A stretch of DNA of 64,000 nucleotides from Candidatus Bathyarchaeota archaeon (GCA_018396875.1 JAGTQG010000001.1:105528-169527); one strand, 5' to 3'. Counted from the stretch's first letter, positions 1-8,157 are shown. Made by a program: numbers and translations. The notes: generated from the letters alone by a model not told the origin.

Positions 1-1
1 C

Positions 2-70
2 GAGGATAGGGAGCGCTTCGAAGAACTGGCAGTCATGTTAAGGAAGGAGACGCCCGCCAAGGATGTTTGA
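2..70 (+). CDS. C-terminal end of an upstream gene (possibly prefoldin alpha subunit)
   Basis: The window opens inside a reading frame of 22 codons that ends at TGA 68-70. It is Glu/Arg/Lys rich, like the end of a coiled coil. The stop overlaps the ftsY ATG at 63, so the two genes are translationally linked. In many archaea prefoldin alpha precedes ftsY, which is the only reason for the suggested identity. The visible tail is too short to identify by sequence. Confidence 0.5.
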   Translation, partial: EDRERFEELAVMLRKETPAKDV

Positions 71-968
71 AAGGCTTAAGTCCGGTTTAAGCAGCCTAGT
101 AAACAAGATAACAACCACAGAGCTTAAAGCCGAAAACCTCCGCCCAATTCTTTCAGAGTTTAAGTTAACCCTAATAGAGAACGATGTAGCGGTGCCAGTG
201 GCGGAGCGCATCTGCGAGGAAATGGAAAAACGTCTCAACGGACTACAAATTAAGAGAATTGAGGATAAAAGAAAAATTGTAGAGCAAAACCTTCGAGAAG
301 TACTCCTTGAAATCATGACGACCAACGAGAGAATAGATTTTTTAAAGACTGTTGAAGAAAAAAGAAAGAAAAATGAACCATTTGTAGCTCTTTTTGTTGG
401 AATTAACGGCACGGGTAAAACCACAACTATAGCTAAAGTTGCCCATTTGTTAAACAAAAAGGGTTGCACTGTTGTTTTGGCGTGCAGCGACACCTACAGA
501 GCTGGCTCCATCGAACAGCTAGAAACCCATGCCAAACGGCTAGGTATAAAAATGATAAAACACAAGTATGGTGCGGACCCTGCGGCAGTGGCATATGACG
601 CGATATGCCATGCAAAAGCCCATGGGATACATGCAGTTTTAATCGACACCGCTGGACGAATGCAGACAAACAAAAACCTCATGAACGAACTCGCAAAAAT
701 TAAACGTGTAGTAAACCCAGACTTGACAGTTCTAACTGTGGATGCGTTGACAGGCAACGATGCGGTTGTTCAGGCAGAGGAATTTCACAAAAACGTAGGC
801 ATAGATGCAACTATATTAACAAAAGTTGATGCAGATGTCAAAGGAGGAGCAGCCCTAAGCGTAACATACGTAACACGAAAACCAATAATTTTTGTTGGAA
901 CCGGACAGAGCTATGACGCCCTTGAAGAGTTCAAGCCGGAAAAGTTCGTGGAAATGATTATTAGGTGA
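63..968 (+). CDS. ftsY: Signal recognition particle receptor FtsY
   Basis: SRP receptor GTPase (301 aa) that docks SRP-ribosome complexes at the membrane for delivery to SecYE-beta. It is the short archaeal form, with an N domain (about 1-95) and a G domain. Visible motifs are the P-loop GINGTGKTT (113-121), DTYRAGS (143-149), DTAGRMQ, TKVDADVKGG and the closing GTGQ. The acidic A domain of bacterial FtsY is absent, as is usual in archaea. The ATG lies inside the last codons of the preceding gene, so the pair is probably one transcript. The SRP54 gene begins at the other end of this window (63784). Confidence 0.97.
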   Translation: MFERLKSGLSSLVNKITTTELKAENLRPILSEFKLTLIENDVAVPVAERICEEMEKRLNGLQIKRIEDKRKIVEQNLREVLLEIMTTNERIDFLKTVEEKRKKNEPFVALFVGINGTGKTTTIAKVAHLLNKKGCTVVLACSDTYRAGSIEQLETHAKRLGIKMIKHKYGADPAAVAYDAICHAKAHGIHAVLIDTAGRMQTNKNLMNELAKIKRVVNPDLTVLTVDALTGNDAVVQAEEFHKNVGIDATILTKVDADVKGGAALSVTYVTRKPIIFVGTGQSYDALEEFKPEKFVEMIIR

Positions 969-977
969 CCAAAATTA

Positions 978-1484
978 TTATCTTTTGAACGTTAGACGGA
1001 GCCTTTTTGAAACTTCCTTGAAGCCTAAGCCCTTAAATAAAGCTAAGGATGGAATGTTCTTGGAGTAAATGTCTGCTTCCACACATTCCACACCTTTATC
1101 CTTGAACCATTCAAGCATAGCTTTCACCAAAGCCTTGCCGATACCCTGACGTCTATGGGATTTCTCAACAAAGCAGTCGCAAATGTACCCTCTTTTAGCT
1201 TTGTATGACCAAGGCTGACTAATCCATCCTAAAGAATAACCTACGATTTTCCCGTTGGTCTCAGCGACGAAGACAACGGTGTTTTCACCTTTAATGTTTT
1301 TGAGAATCCATTTCGGATTTTGAAACTCGCTCGGCAATGGTGAAACCATAGAGTCCATGGTGCTTTCATCTTTCCCAAGCTTCTCGGATAACTTGACAAT
1401 CTGCTGCAAGTCTGACTCATTTGCACGTCGGATTTTTAAGCTCTCAAGAAGAACGCTGGAAGACTTCATTTTGCGAGAAGGCAT
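978..1484 (-). CDS. GNAT family N-acetyltransferase
   Basis: About 168 aa with one GNAT domain. The acetyl-CoA pyrophosphate loop is RRQGIGKALV, preceded by the beta4 strand ICDCFVEKSH and followed by ALFKGLGFKEV, typical of the family C-terminus. The substrate cannot be told from sequence. The start at ATG 1484 follows GGTG closely; a GTG at 1493 is the alternative. It lies convergent to ftsY and downstream of bpsA on the same strand. One of three unrelated GNAT genes in the window. Confidence 0.85.
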   Translation of the reverse strand: MPSRKMKSSSVLLESLKIRRANESDLQQIVKLSEKLGKDESTMDSMVSPLPSEFQNPKWILKNIKGENTVVFVAETNGKIVGYSLGWISQPWSYKAKRGYICDCFVEKSHRRQGIGKALVKAMLEWFKDKGVECVEADIYSKNIPSLALFKGLGFKEVSKRLRLTFKR

Positions 1485-1529
1485 AAACACCACTTGCCAA
1501 AAGCAACTAAACTTTCAGCACTCCTTGTT

Positions 1530-2576
1530 TCAAGAACCATCCTTAAACTTATGATACAATGCGGGATGAGTTAAATCTTCCTCCTTGTCAACAAACTGAA
1601 TCCTCAACTTTTTATTGGCACTCATTGGAAGCTTCGCTTTGCCAAGCACCTCAAACCTAAACAAGGCAGACTTGTACCAGTTAACCCCGAGATTCCTGCC
1701 AACTTTAAAGCCCAAATTGTAGGCAAACTCTTCATAATTCGCGGTACCATAATCCATCGGATAAACCGAGAACCCTTGAATAATATCGGTGACAACACAG
1801 TTCATCCTCGACAAGAGCCTTTGAACAGCTAACCACTTTTTAAGAGAAGCTTCGTAGAGAGTCAAGCCAAAATAGCCGACACCATTCTCCTTTAAGCAAG
1901 CCAAGCCGCGCGTTAGGAAAGCTCTTAAACCGGACAAAGTTTCAAGGGGTTCAGAAGAGAATACATCAAACTTTCCCAGTAGTTCCGTAGGCAGTGGATC
2001 AGCAACATTGTATTCTACGTATTCAATGTTGAAGCTATACTCTCTGTTGATCGATCCTATGAATTCGCCCAACCGTTTATCAATGTCTAAGACTGTTATT
2101 CGAGAAGGAAGCCTTGTCAATGCTAAAGCAACACTTAACAAATCATCGTCGCCAATCAAGACTACATTTTTCCCAGCTAAATCGCCATAATAATGCATGA
2201 GGGCTGCTCTTGCAACAACATCGCTTTCAAGCATGTATCCCTGGAAAAAGTTGACGGTTGGACTTGGCCTCTTTTGGGCTATCCTTTTGAACTCGTCTAG
2301 AACTTCCTTGAATTTTGCCTCTGGGATTATTCGTTTACCACGGCACAACGGACAGGGCTTGGCCTCAAAACTCAAGCTCTCTAATTTTATTTGGCCTCTA
2401 CCCATATCAGTAAGAGAAAAGCCAGCCTCGTCGGCAGCTATCAAAGCATTTTCATTAAGCCTTTTTAAGGCTGCCACAAAATCCTTAAGGGGAGCATTAA
2501 CTCTATCAAGAAGTTCCCAGAAAGTTTTCTTGGACGAAGCAAGTTCATACAGTATTTTTGTTTCAACCTTCTCCAT
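1530..2576 (-). CDS. bpsA: N4-bis(aminopropyl)spermidine synthase (branched-chain polyamine synthase, DUF43)
   Basis: 348 aa. The family transfers aminopropyl groups from decarboxylated S-adenosylmethionine to make branched polyamines, which stabilise nucleic acids at high temperature. An N-terminal winged-helix-like part (about 1-75) is followed by a CPLCRGKR segment and a Rossmann domain with VVLIGDDDLLSVAL as the nucleotide loop and the MDYGTANYEEF segment. The start is ATG 2576: AGGAGGG sits 6 nt upstream of it but directly abuts the ATG at 2582. The gene overlaps the end of speD, which supplies its co-substrate, so the two form a functional operon. The polyamine actually made cannot be read from sequence. 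Confidence 0.9.
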   Translation of the reverse strand: MEKVETKILYELASSKKTFWELLDRVNAPLKDFVAALKRLNENALIAADEAGFSLTDMGRGQIKLESLSFEAKPCPLCRGKRIIPEAKFKEVLDEFKRIAQKRPSPTVNFFQGYMLESDVVARAALMHYYGDLAGKNVVLIGDDDLLSVALALTRLPSRITVLDIDKRLGEFIGSINREYSFNIEYVEYNVADPLPTELLGKFDVFSSEPLETLSGLRAFLTRGLACLKENGVGYFGLTLYEASLKKWLAVQRLLSRMNCVVTDIIQGFSVYPMDYGTANYEEFAYNLGFKVGRNLGVNWYKSALFRFEVLGKAKLPMSANKKLRIQFVDKEEDLTHPALYHKFKDGS

Positions 2577-2910
2577 AAACATCCCTCCTTATAACGCGCT
2601 TTTCAACACTTTTAGGCTTAAACTCTTCTACTAACAGTTCAAAAGCCTTTAAGGCTGGGCCATCATCCCCACAGGTGAAAATGTCCAAAGCCATATAACC
2701 GTACTCCGGCCATGTGTGGACACTCAAGTGCGACTCACTTAGAAGGTATATGGCAGAAACACCATGAGGCTCAAATTGATGAAAACTTGAAGAAACAACA
2801 TGCAAGCCAGATTTAGCGACTACCCTATCCAAAATCGGTCGCAGATCTTCCACTCTCGAAAGCTTTCGGGGATCCACGCCCCGAAATTCGGCGATAATGT
2901 GGATGCCCAT
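2563..2910 (-). CDS. speD: S-adenosylmethionine decarboxylase proenzyme (SpeD family)
   Basis: 115 aa, pyruvoyl-dependent, class 1B length. Self-cleavage is expected between Glu59 and Ser60 in LSESHLSVHTWPE, giving the pyruvoyl group on the new alpha chain. His65 and Cys80 (FTCGDD) are the processing and catalytic residues. It makes decarboxylated AdoMet for the overlapping bpsA. In Crenarchaeota a close paralogue decarboxylates arginine, so ADC activity is a possible alternative. The ATG at 2910 is preferred to GTG 2919 because GGGTG lies 6 nt upstream of it. The long leader before the gene can fold (see the leader entry). Confidence 0.9.
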   Translation of the reverse strand: MGIHIIAEFRGVDPRKLSRVEDLRPILDRVVAKSGLHVVSSSFHQFEPHGVSAIYLLSESHLSVHTWPEYGYMALDIFTCGDDGPALKAFELLVEEFKPKSVEKRVIRRDVYGEG

Positions 2911-3008
2911 ATCGAACACCCAACATTATCGTCCGAACTCAGGACGGGACCGAACATGGTGTTTGGCCTATTTGGCCAACTACGCATACTTCTTTCTATC
3001 CTCTAAAA
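2911..3008 (-). promoter_or_regulatory. Putative structured leader of speD with sequestered Shine-Dalgarno
   Basis: With the TATA box at 3028-3037 the transcript should start near 3008, leaving a leader of about 98 nt, long for this genome. On the minus strand it contains a hairpin TTGGCC(AAATA)GGCCAA (2979-2963). A 5-bp hairpin CGTCC/GGACG with a 7-nt loop (2946-2930) follows. A long-range pairing joins AACACC (2963-2958) to GGTGTT (2920-2915). The GGTGTT arm contains the GGGTG used as ribosome-binding site, so folding would hide it. The pairings are visible; the regulatory role is inference. Confidence 0.4.
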
Positions 3009-3027
3009 TGAGCCGCAAAAATCTCTT

Positions 3028-3037
3028 CCTTATAAAC
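3028..3037 (-). promoter_or_regulatory. TATA box for speD-bpsA
   Basis: On the minus strand the sequence reads GTTTATAAGG, a good archaeal TATA element, between argF and speD. It places the start near 3008 and makes speD-bpsA a unit separate from the carbamoyltransferase upstream. Confidence 0.5.
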
Positions 3038-3087
3038 TTTTCTATACAACATGAGCGAAACCTTCTTACTTTAGAACTAAGAAACCG

Positions 3088-4002
3088 CTAGAAAGTTCCC
3101 AAAAGCTTCAACAGTATGGCTTTAGCCGCATAAAGCCTGTTTTCACTTTGCTCATAAATTATTGAGTTGGGACTTTCAATTACGTCGGCGCTTATCTCAT
3201 ATCCCCTGTGGATTGGCATATCATGCATTATGAGGGCGTTGCTTCCCTTGAGCAGTTCTTTGTTTACCTGGTAGGGCATCATAAGTTTGATGCGCTTTTC
3301 CTTCTCAGCCGCATATTTTGGATCGTTAAAGAATTCCATATCAACCCAAGTGTCAGTATAGACGAAATCCGCATCTTTTAAGGCTTCTTTCACGTCGAGC
3401 GTCGTTTCATACAACCCCGTCTTCTTAGCCTCTTCAAGAAGCTCGTCATCCCTCGAAGGTTCATTAAAGATCGGTGTAACCGTAACAATTTTGACACCCG
3501 TCTTAGTGCATCCTTCTATTAACGAGTTACAAACATTGTTGTGCACGCCAATGTAAACCAATTTCAGTCCTTTCAGTTTACCCTTTTTCTCCTTCATGGT
3601 CATGAGGTCAGCTATTGCTTGACTTGGGTGATACTTTTCGTCGCATCCATTTATGACGGGAACTCTGGAGGCTTTAGCCATAACTTGCAGGTCAGCGTTG
3701 CGGAGAAGTCTCGCCATTATACAATCAACGTTCCGTGACAAATACTGAGTTTCGTCATATATATCTGCTATCGTAAAGTTTGTTGTCCGCCAATCAATAT
3801 AGAGAGCGTGCCCCCCAAGCTGAGTCATAGCAACTTCAAAAGAAACTCTGGTCCTGGTTGAGGTTTTTTGGAAAATCATGGCTAAAGATTTGCCGTCCAA
3901 GGCTTTTCGATACTTTTCTGGGTTATGCTTCACCTCAATAGCCTTGTCAATTATTTCCATAAGCTGCTGACCAGACAACTCTTTAAAACTGATTAGATGC
4001 AT
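3088..4002 (-). CDS. argF: Ornithine carbamoyltransferase-like protein with altered substrate motifs
   Basis: 304 aa, a full-length aspartate/ornithine carbamoyltransferase fold. The carbamoyl-phosphate site is intact: STRTR (48-52) and an HPSQ motif (125-128, usually HPCQ). The NNVCNS loop (155-160) is kept. The amine-binding side is not: the usual SMG loop reads VDM (220-222), and the HCLP motif reads HDMP (260-263), so the Cys is Asp. The best family name is ArgF, but the substrate may differ. The neighbours speD and bpsA on the same strand suggest polyamine metabolism. ATG 4002 follows GGTG by 5 nt; a TTG at 4029 is the alternative. Confidence 0.8.
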   Translation of the reverse strand: MHLISFKELSGQQLMEIIDKAIEVKHNPEKYRKALDGKSLAMIFQKTSTRTRVSFEVAMTQLGGHALYIDWRTTNFTIADIYDETQYLSRNVDCIMARLLRNADLQVMAKASRVPVINGCDEKYHPSQAIADLMTMKEKKGKLKGLKLVYIGVHNNVCNSLIEGCTKTGVKIVTVTPIFNEPSRDDELLEEAKKTGLYETTLDVKEALKDADFVYTDTWVDMEFFNDPKYAAEKEKRIKLMMPYQVNKELLKGSNALIMHDMPIHRGYEISADVIESPNSIIYEQSENRLYAAKAILLKLLGTF

Positions 4003-4102
4003 TCTCGCACCGTCACGCGTGAAACTCAAACTTCACCAACTATTATAAGTTTTGTGGAAAAGGTTTTCTGGTCGAAATGCAACATGCAACGGGGGAAAAC
4101 TA

Positions 4103-4924
4103 TTGATTTTGCTAGTTGCGTCCACCAAAGACCCAGCAAGCATGAATATTGCAAACCGGATTTTGGAAAATTATCCCTTCGAACTATGCAAAGAGCATTT
4201 CAAAGCGCAGGTTTATGTACTCAAAGAGTATAGAAAGGAAGTAAGGCTGGTCGTGCTAGACGAGGAGTTAGTTTATGCCCAAAACATAACTGATTTTTCA
4301 CCCACCCTTGAACTTATCATATTTCTTTCAAGGCACAGCAGCGAAAAAGGAATACCCACTCTTTCAGTGCACACACCGGGCAACTTCGGAAAAGCAGAGC
4401 TGGGCGGAATTTCTAGAAAACTTTCGGTTGCCCCGGCAAACGCCATGAGAACAGCTCTAAAAACCATGGCGCACTTGACCGAAGAAGAAGGCCTCGCTTA
4501 CAAGGTGTCCTATGAATGTACCCATCACGGTCCCTCTCTAGATAGACCAACCATGTTCGTCGAACTGGGAAGCACACCAAAACAATGGACAGATATAGAA
4601 GCCGCAAAAGTCATAGCTCATGCGGCAATGGAAACCATCTCAAATTTTGAAAAAAGGGACGCCCCAGCAGCACTGGGTATTGGTGGCCCCCATTATAACG
4701 AAAAATTCACAAAGATCGCTTTAGAAAGCAACATAGCCTTCGGCCACATAATTCCAAAGTATGCAATTCAAGAAGTTGACAAAGAAGTCCTCCGCCAGTG
4801 CCTTCAAAAAACGCTGGAAAAAGTTGAACTGGCATTGTTAGACTGGAAAGGAATAAGGGGTGAAGACAAACAGCGTCTCGTCAAAACTCTTGAAGAAATG
4901 CATCTAAAAATCCAAAAGGTTTAA
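4103..4924 (+). CDS. dtdA: D-aminoacyl-tRNA deacylase (DTD2/GEK1 type)
   Basis: Hydrolyses D-amino acids from mischarged tRNA, the archaeal/plant proofreading enzyme unrelated to bacterial Dtd. About 273 aa. Family signatures are ASTKDPASMNIA near the N-terminus, LSVHTPGNFG, YECTHHGPSLD (metal-binding His pair) and GIGGPHYNEKFTK. The family normally begins a few residues before the VAS motif, so TTG 4103 (after GGGG at 4091-4095) is preferred to the TTG at 4052, which adds 17 poorly conserved residues. It is divergently transcribed from the carbamoyltransferase gene. Confidence 0.9.
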   Translation: MILLVASTKDPASMNIANRILENYPFELCKEHFKAQVYVLKEYRKEVRLVVLDEELVYAQNITDFSPTLELIIFLSRHSSEKGIPTLSVHTPGNFGKAELGGISRKLSVAPANAMRTALKTMAHLTEEEGLAYKVSYECTHHGPSLDRPTMFVELGSTPKQWTDIEAAKVIAHAAMETISNFEKRDAPAALGIGGPHYNEKFTKIALESNIAFGHIIPKYAIQEVDKEVLRQCLQKTLEKVELALLDWKGIRGEDKQRLVKTLEEMHLKIQKV

Positions 4925-4996
4925 CACGAGGATCAAATTCCTTAATAGAAAAGTTAATAGAAACGCAAGCAAACTATCAAACTGCTGGTAAACAAA

Positions 4997-5167
4997 ATGG
5001 GCCTAAGATCCTTCCTAGAACAATGTGCTAAAACGCTAAAGTTAGCGGTGAAACCGGGGAAAAGCGAGTTATGGCTGTCAATAAAAATATGCTTTTTAGG
5101 TATAAGCATTGTTGGACTTATAGGTTTTATTATAAAATTGTTAACAGCTCCGTTCTCCCAAATGTAG
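4997..5167 (+). CDS. secE: Protein translocase subunit SecE (Sec61 gamma)
   Basis: 56 aa. A short amphipathic N-terminal helix with FLEQCAKTLKLAVKPG, then one transmembrane segment with IKICFLGISIVGLIGFII. It clamps the two halves of SecY in the translocon. The KP-centred turn between the helices and the position just upstream of spt5 and rpl11 are the standard archaeal arrangement. The gene is short and easily missed. The gap to spt5 is 21 nt, so the two are probably cotranscribed. Confidence 0.88.
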   Translation: MGLRSFLEQCAKTLKLAVKPGKSELWLSIKICFLGISIVGLIGFIIKLLTAPFSQM

Positions 5168-5188
5168 AGCGTCAAGGATGACTGAGTT

Positions 5189-5650
5189 ATGGAAAAAAAT
5201 CCAACAAAAATTTTTGCAGTGAGAATAACAACAGGACAGGAAAAAAACGTGGCCAAGCTTGTGGCCGCTAGAATAGAGTTAAACAAGATACCAATAAAGG
5301 CCATTCTCGTTCCAGACACCCTCAGAGGATACATATTCATGGAGGCAGAAGGCCCTCACTTTGTGGAGCAAGCTATAATGGGCATTAAACATGTAAAGTC
5401 AAAGGTTCCAGACTTTGTAAACTTTTCAGAAATTGAAAAATACATTGTTAGAAAGCCCGTAATCGAAGAACTGAACGAAAACGATATTGTGGAGGTTACT
5501 GGTGGCCCATTTAAGGGAATGCGCGCCAAAATAACACGTATTGATAAAGCTAAAGAGGAAGTTACCCTAGAACTCTTAGAGGCAACCTTCACGCTTCCGA
5601 TAACCGTTCACGCAGACTACGTGAAGCTTGTTGAGAAAGCGAAAACCTAA
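5189..5650 (+). CDS. spt5: Transcription elongation factor Spt5
   Basis: 153 aa, homologue of bacterial NusG. The N-terminal NGN domain (about 7-90) contains FAVRITTGQEKNVAKLVAAR, which binds the RNA polymerase clamp. A C-terminal KOW domain contains GPFKGMRAKITRID. It normally partners with Spt4, which is not in this window. The ATG follows secE closely, and rpl11 starts 12 nt after its stop with an AGGTGAG ribosome site. The order secE-spt5-rpl11 is the conserved archaeal equivalent of bacterial secE-nusG-rplK. Confidence 0.97.
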   Translation: MEKNPTKIFAVRITTGQEKNVAKLVAARIELNKIPIKAILVPDTLRGYIFMEAEGPHFVEQAIMGIKHVKSKVPDFVNFSEIEKYIVRKPVIEELNENDIVEVTGGPFKGMRAKITRIDKAKEEVTLELLEATFTLPITVHADYVKLVEKAKT

Positions 5651-5662
5651 AGGTGAGCGAAA

Positions 5663-6157
5663 ATGAGTGAGAAAAAAGTTGTGGAGCTTCTTGTAAGCGG
5701 CGGGCAAGCAACAGCAGGTCCACCATTGGGGCCAGCGCTTGGCCCTTTGGGCGTGAATGTTCTAGCGGTTGTGAACAAGATAAACGAGCTCACAAAAGAC
5801 TATGCTGGAATGAAAGTTCCAGTTAAGGTTATTGTGGACCCCGAGACGAAACAGTTTGAGGTTAACGTTGGAGTTCCAACAACCTCCGCTTTAATTGTAA
5901 GCGAACTCAAAATTGAAAAGGGTTCAGGAAACCCGAAAGCACAGAAAGTTGGAAACCTTTCAATGCAACAGCTTATACGCATAGCGAAAATAAAGCGTCC
6001 AGAGCTCCTATCGAAAACTTTGAAGGCAGCCGTCAAGGAAGTCTTGGGAACATGCGTGAGCATGGGAGTTACCGTCGAAGGAAAAGACCCGAAGGAAGTC
6101 ATAAGGGAAATCGACGCTGGGAAATATGACGAAATGTTTGCCGAAAACGAAGCCTAA
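5663..6157 (+). CDS. rpl11: 50S ribosomal protein L11 (uL11)
   Basis: 164 aa. The N-terminal domain carries [21 protein letters not shown], the glycine/proline-rich hallmark of L11 involved in factor binding at the GTPase centre. The C-terminal domain (about 70-145) binds 23S rRNA and ends with [19 protein letters not shown] 12-nt spacer after spt5 contains AGGTGAG. The next gene (rpl1) has its own TATA-like box, so an internal promoter may exist between the two. Confidence 0.98.
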   Translation: MSEKKVVELLVSGGQATAGPPLGPALGPLGVNVLAVVNKINELTKDYAGMKVPVKVIVDPETKQFEVNVGVPTTSALIVSELKIEKGSGNPKAQKVGNLSMQQLIRIAKIKRPELLSKTLKAAVKEVLGTCVSMGVTVEGKDPKEVIREIDAGKYDEMFAENEA

Positions 6158-6166
6158 GAGAACCTT

Positions 6167-6176
6167 TTTATAATGG
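6167..6176 (+). promoter_or_regulatory. TATA-like element upstream of rpl1
   Basis: TTTTTATAAT lies in the 56-bp gap between rpl11 and rpl1, about 42 bp before the rpl1 ATG. It would start a transcript near 6198 with a short leader containing GCACGAGGCGCCC. The preceding oligo-T could also end the rpl11 transcript. Confidence 0.4.
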
Positions 6177-6213
6177 CTTAATAATCCATCAATGGCACGA
6201 GGCGCCCAACGAA

Positions 6214-6867
6214 ATGTCAATAGAACCTAAAACCATCATAAACGCATTGAAAGAGGTTAAAGAAAAAACTGGAAAAAGAAACTTTACCCAGTCAGTGGAG
6301 CTTATAGTGACCTTACAGGATATAGACATGAAATCCCCCGAGGGCAGGCTCCAAGAAAACGTTGAGCTGCCCCATCCACCGCCGGAAAAACCAAACAAAA
6401 TGTGTGTTATCGCCACAGGGGAGCTGGCGCTTAAAGCGAAAAGGGCTAACGCAGACTTAGTGATCGATAAAGAAGAGCTGGAGGCTCTTGCTGGCAAGAA
6501 AAAGGAAACGCGAAAAATTGCCAACGAATATGACTTTTTCCTCGCCGAAGCTCCGTTAATGCCCCTTGTGGGCAAAGTTTTAGGCGCTGTGCTGGGTCCT
6601 AGGGGAAAAATGCCAATACCAGTTCCACCAACAGCCGATATAGAAAGCTTGCTTAACAAGTACCGCAAAACAGTTGTCATCAGAATGCGCAACCAACCCG
6701 TGATACAGTGTCGTGTAGGAACGGAGAACATGAATGAGGAGGAACTGGCGGAAAACATACAGACAATACTAAAGGTTATCGAGGGAAAAATGAAAAGGGG
6801 AATAAAAAACATAAAATCAATTCACATTAAAACAACAATGGGTGCTCCTGTAAAGATTAAATTGTAA
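6214..6867 (+). CDS. rpl1: 50S ribosomal protein L1 (uL1)
   Basis: 217 aa, the protein of the L1 stalk that binds 23S rRNA and in many archaea and bacteria represses its own mRNA. Visible family segments are FTQSVELIVTLQDIDMK, LGPRGKMPIPVPP and VIRMRNQPVIQCRVG. ATG start. It is followed 12 nt later by rpl10 with GAGGG as ribosome site. An autoregulatory binding site could lie in the leader, but I did not identify one with confidence. Confidence 0.98.
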   Translation: MSIEPKTIINALKEVKEKTGKRNFTQSVELIVTLQDIDMKSPEGRLQENVELPHPPPEKPNKMCVIATGELALKAKRANADLVIDKEELEALAGKKKETRKIANEYDFFLAEAPLMPLVGKVLGAVLGPRGKMPIPVPPTADIESLLNKYRKTVVIRMRNQPVIQCRVGTENMNEEELAENIQTILKVIEGKMKRGIKNIKSIHIKTTMGAPVKIKL

Positions 6868-6879
6868 GAGGGAAAACGG

Positions 6880-7755
6880 TTGCCATCTCAATTAGTTTTG
6901 CAAGAGAAGGCCGCTGAAGTTGAAGAGATTTCAAAACTTCTTAAACGGTACAAGGTGGTAGGGGTAGCAAGCCTTCAAAAAGTTAGGGCGTCTCAGCTTC
7001 AAGAGTTAAAGAAAAAGCTGGCGAAAGAAGCCCATATGCGCGTTGCAAAAAACACGTTGATAAAAAGGGCTATTGAGAATGTAAAGGAAAAACCTGAACT
7101 GAAAAAGTTAGAGAAGTACTTGACCGGACCAAACATTTTCCTCTTTACAGATATGAACCCATTCAAGTTAGCGTCGCTCCTCGAAAAGGGCAAGGTGCGA
7201 ATGATCGCAAAGGCAGGCGACATTGCATCCTTTGACATCATTGTACCCGCTGGAAACACTGGTCAGCCCCCGGGACCAATAATAAGCCAGTTAAATGCTG
7301 TTGGTTTACCGACGAGAATTGAGTCTGGAAGCGTTTGGATAACGAAGGACACTCTTGTAGCTCGAAAAGGAGATGTCATTTCAGAAAGGCTTGCAAGCGT
7401 GTTGTCAAAACTTGGGATAAAGGCTGTTGAGGCTGGATTAACCTTAAAGGTCGTATATGATGATGGCTTAATAATAGAGGGAGAACAGCTCAAAATAAAT
7501 GTGGAGGAAACCAAAAAGCAGCTCGAAAACGCCCACGCAGAAGCCTTTAAACTTTCGCTTGGCATCGCTTACCCAACAAAAGAAAACATACAAGTTCTGT
7601 TACAAATCGCGTATCAGGAGGCCTACGCCCTTTCGCTTGGAGCGGCCATTCCAACGAAGGAAACCATAGAAGACCTTATAAGGAAGGCTTACATGGAGAT
7701 GTTAAGTTTAAGTATGAGAATTCCTAATTTGGAAGAAGAACCAAAAAAGGCTTAA
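6880..7755 (+). CDS. rpl10: 50S ribosomal protein L10 (uL10, acidic P0 stalk protein)
   Basis: 291 aa, the archaeal P0 form, longer than bacterial L10. An N-terminal rRNA-binding domain carries VASLQKVRASQLQELKKKL and AKNTLIKRAI, an insertion domain with GNTGQPPGPI follows, and then the extended helical spine. The spine holds repeated segments of the LSLGIAYPTKE / LSLGAAIPTKE type, where L12 dimers dock. The TTG start at 6880 is preceded by GAGGG and gives the family N-terminus. It lacks the long acidic tail of many P0 proteins and ends EEEPKKA. Confidence 0.97.
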   Translation: MPSQLVLQEKAAEVEEISKLLKRYKVVGVASLQKVRASQLQELKKKLAKEAHMRVAKNTLIKRAIENVKEKPELKKLEKYLTGPNIFLFTDMNPFKLASLLEKGKVRMIAKAGDIASFDIIVPAGNTGQPPGPIISQLNAVGLPTRIESGSVWITKDTLVARKGDVISERLASVLSKLGIKAVEAGLTLKVVYDDGLIIEGEQLKINVEETKKQLENAHAEAFKLSLGIAYPTKENIQVLLQIAYQEAYALSLGAAIPTKETIEDLIRKAYMEMLSLSMRIPNLEEEPKKA

Positions 7756-7777
7756 GAGAGGTGTGAGGTGAAAAAGG

Positions 7778-8107
7778 GTGGAGTACATATATGCGGCAAT
7801 GCTCCTACACAAAGCTGGAAAACCAATAAACGAGGAAAACTTAACACAAGTTTTGACAGCCGCAGGAGTGAATGTTGACGCTGTGAGAGTTAAAGCTTTA
7901 GTGGCATCCCTAGCAGAAGTTAACATAGACGAAGTCATCAAGTCAGCCCCAGCAATGATGGCTGCACCGGTAGCGGCACCAGTGTCCGCAGCGGCGGCCC
8001 CAGCAGCGGAATCTAAGCCAAAAGAAGAGGAGAAGAAAAAGAAAGAGGAAGAGGAGAAAGCTAAAGAAGAAGCCGCGCTTGAAGGTCTAAGTGCGCTTTT
8101 CGGTTAA
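7778..8107 (+). CDS. rpl12: 50S ribosomal protein L12 (P1 stalk protein)
   Basis: 109 aa. An N-terminal dimerisation helix bundle begins [17 protein letters not shown]. An Ala/Pro hinge (about 64-85) and a highly charged [12 protein letters not shown] stretch follow. The conserved tail LSALFG contacts translation factors. GTG start at 7778 after GAGGTG (7765-7770). It is the last gene of the rpl1-rpl10-rpl12 operon. Confidence 0.97.
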   Translation: MEYIYAAMLLHKAGKPINEENLTQVLTAAGVNVDAVRVKALVASLAEVNIDEVIKSAPAMMAAPVAAPVSAAAAPAAESKPKEEEKKKKEEEEKAKEEAALEGLSALFG

Positions 8108-8146
8108 AAATCATCAACATCCACGATTCTTTAGACTTTAGAGTTT

Positions 8147-8157
8147 GAATTATAAAC
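8147..8157 (+). promoter_or_regulatory. TATA box of the TudS/DUF523 gene
   Basis: GAATTATAAAC is centred about 28 bp before ATG 8181, the spacing expected if transcription starts on or next to the start codon. The gene therefore looks leaderless; no Shine-Dalgarno is present. Confidence 0.5.

Noticed and set aside
2905..2957. Upstream ATG at 2957 (minus strand) in the speD leader, resembling the uORF of eukaryotic AdoMet decarboxylase
   Set aside because: No ribosome site before it, and the frame runs past the speD start; probably chance.
2800..3006. Plus-strand frames in the speD leader region
   Set aside because: Poor composition and no ribosome site; the region is better explained as the speD leader.
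6189..6812. Long minus-strand open frame (207 codons) opposite rpl1
   Set aside because: It lies entirely over the certain L1 gene and has a Ser/Phe-rich composition typical of an antisense frame.
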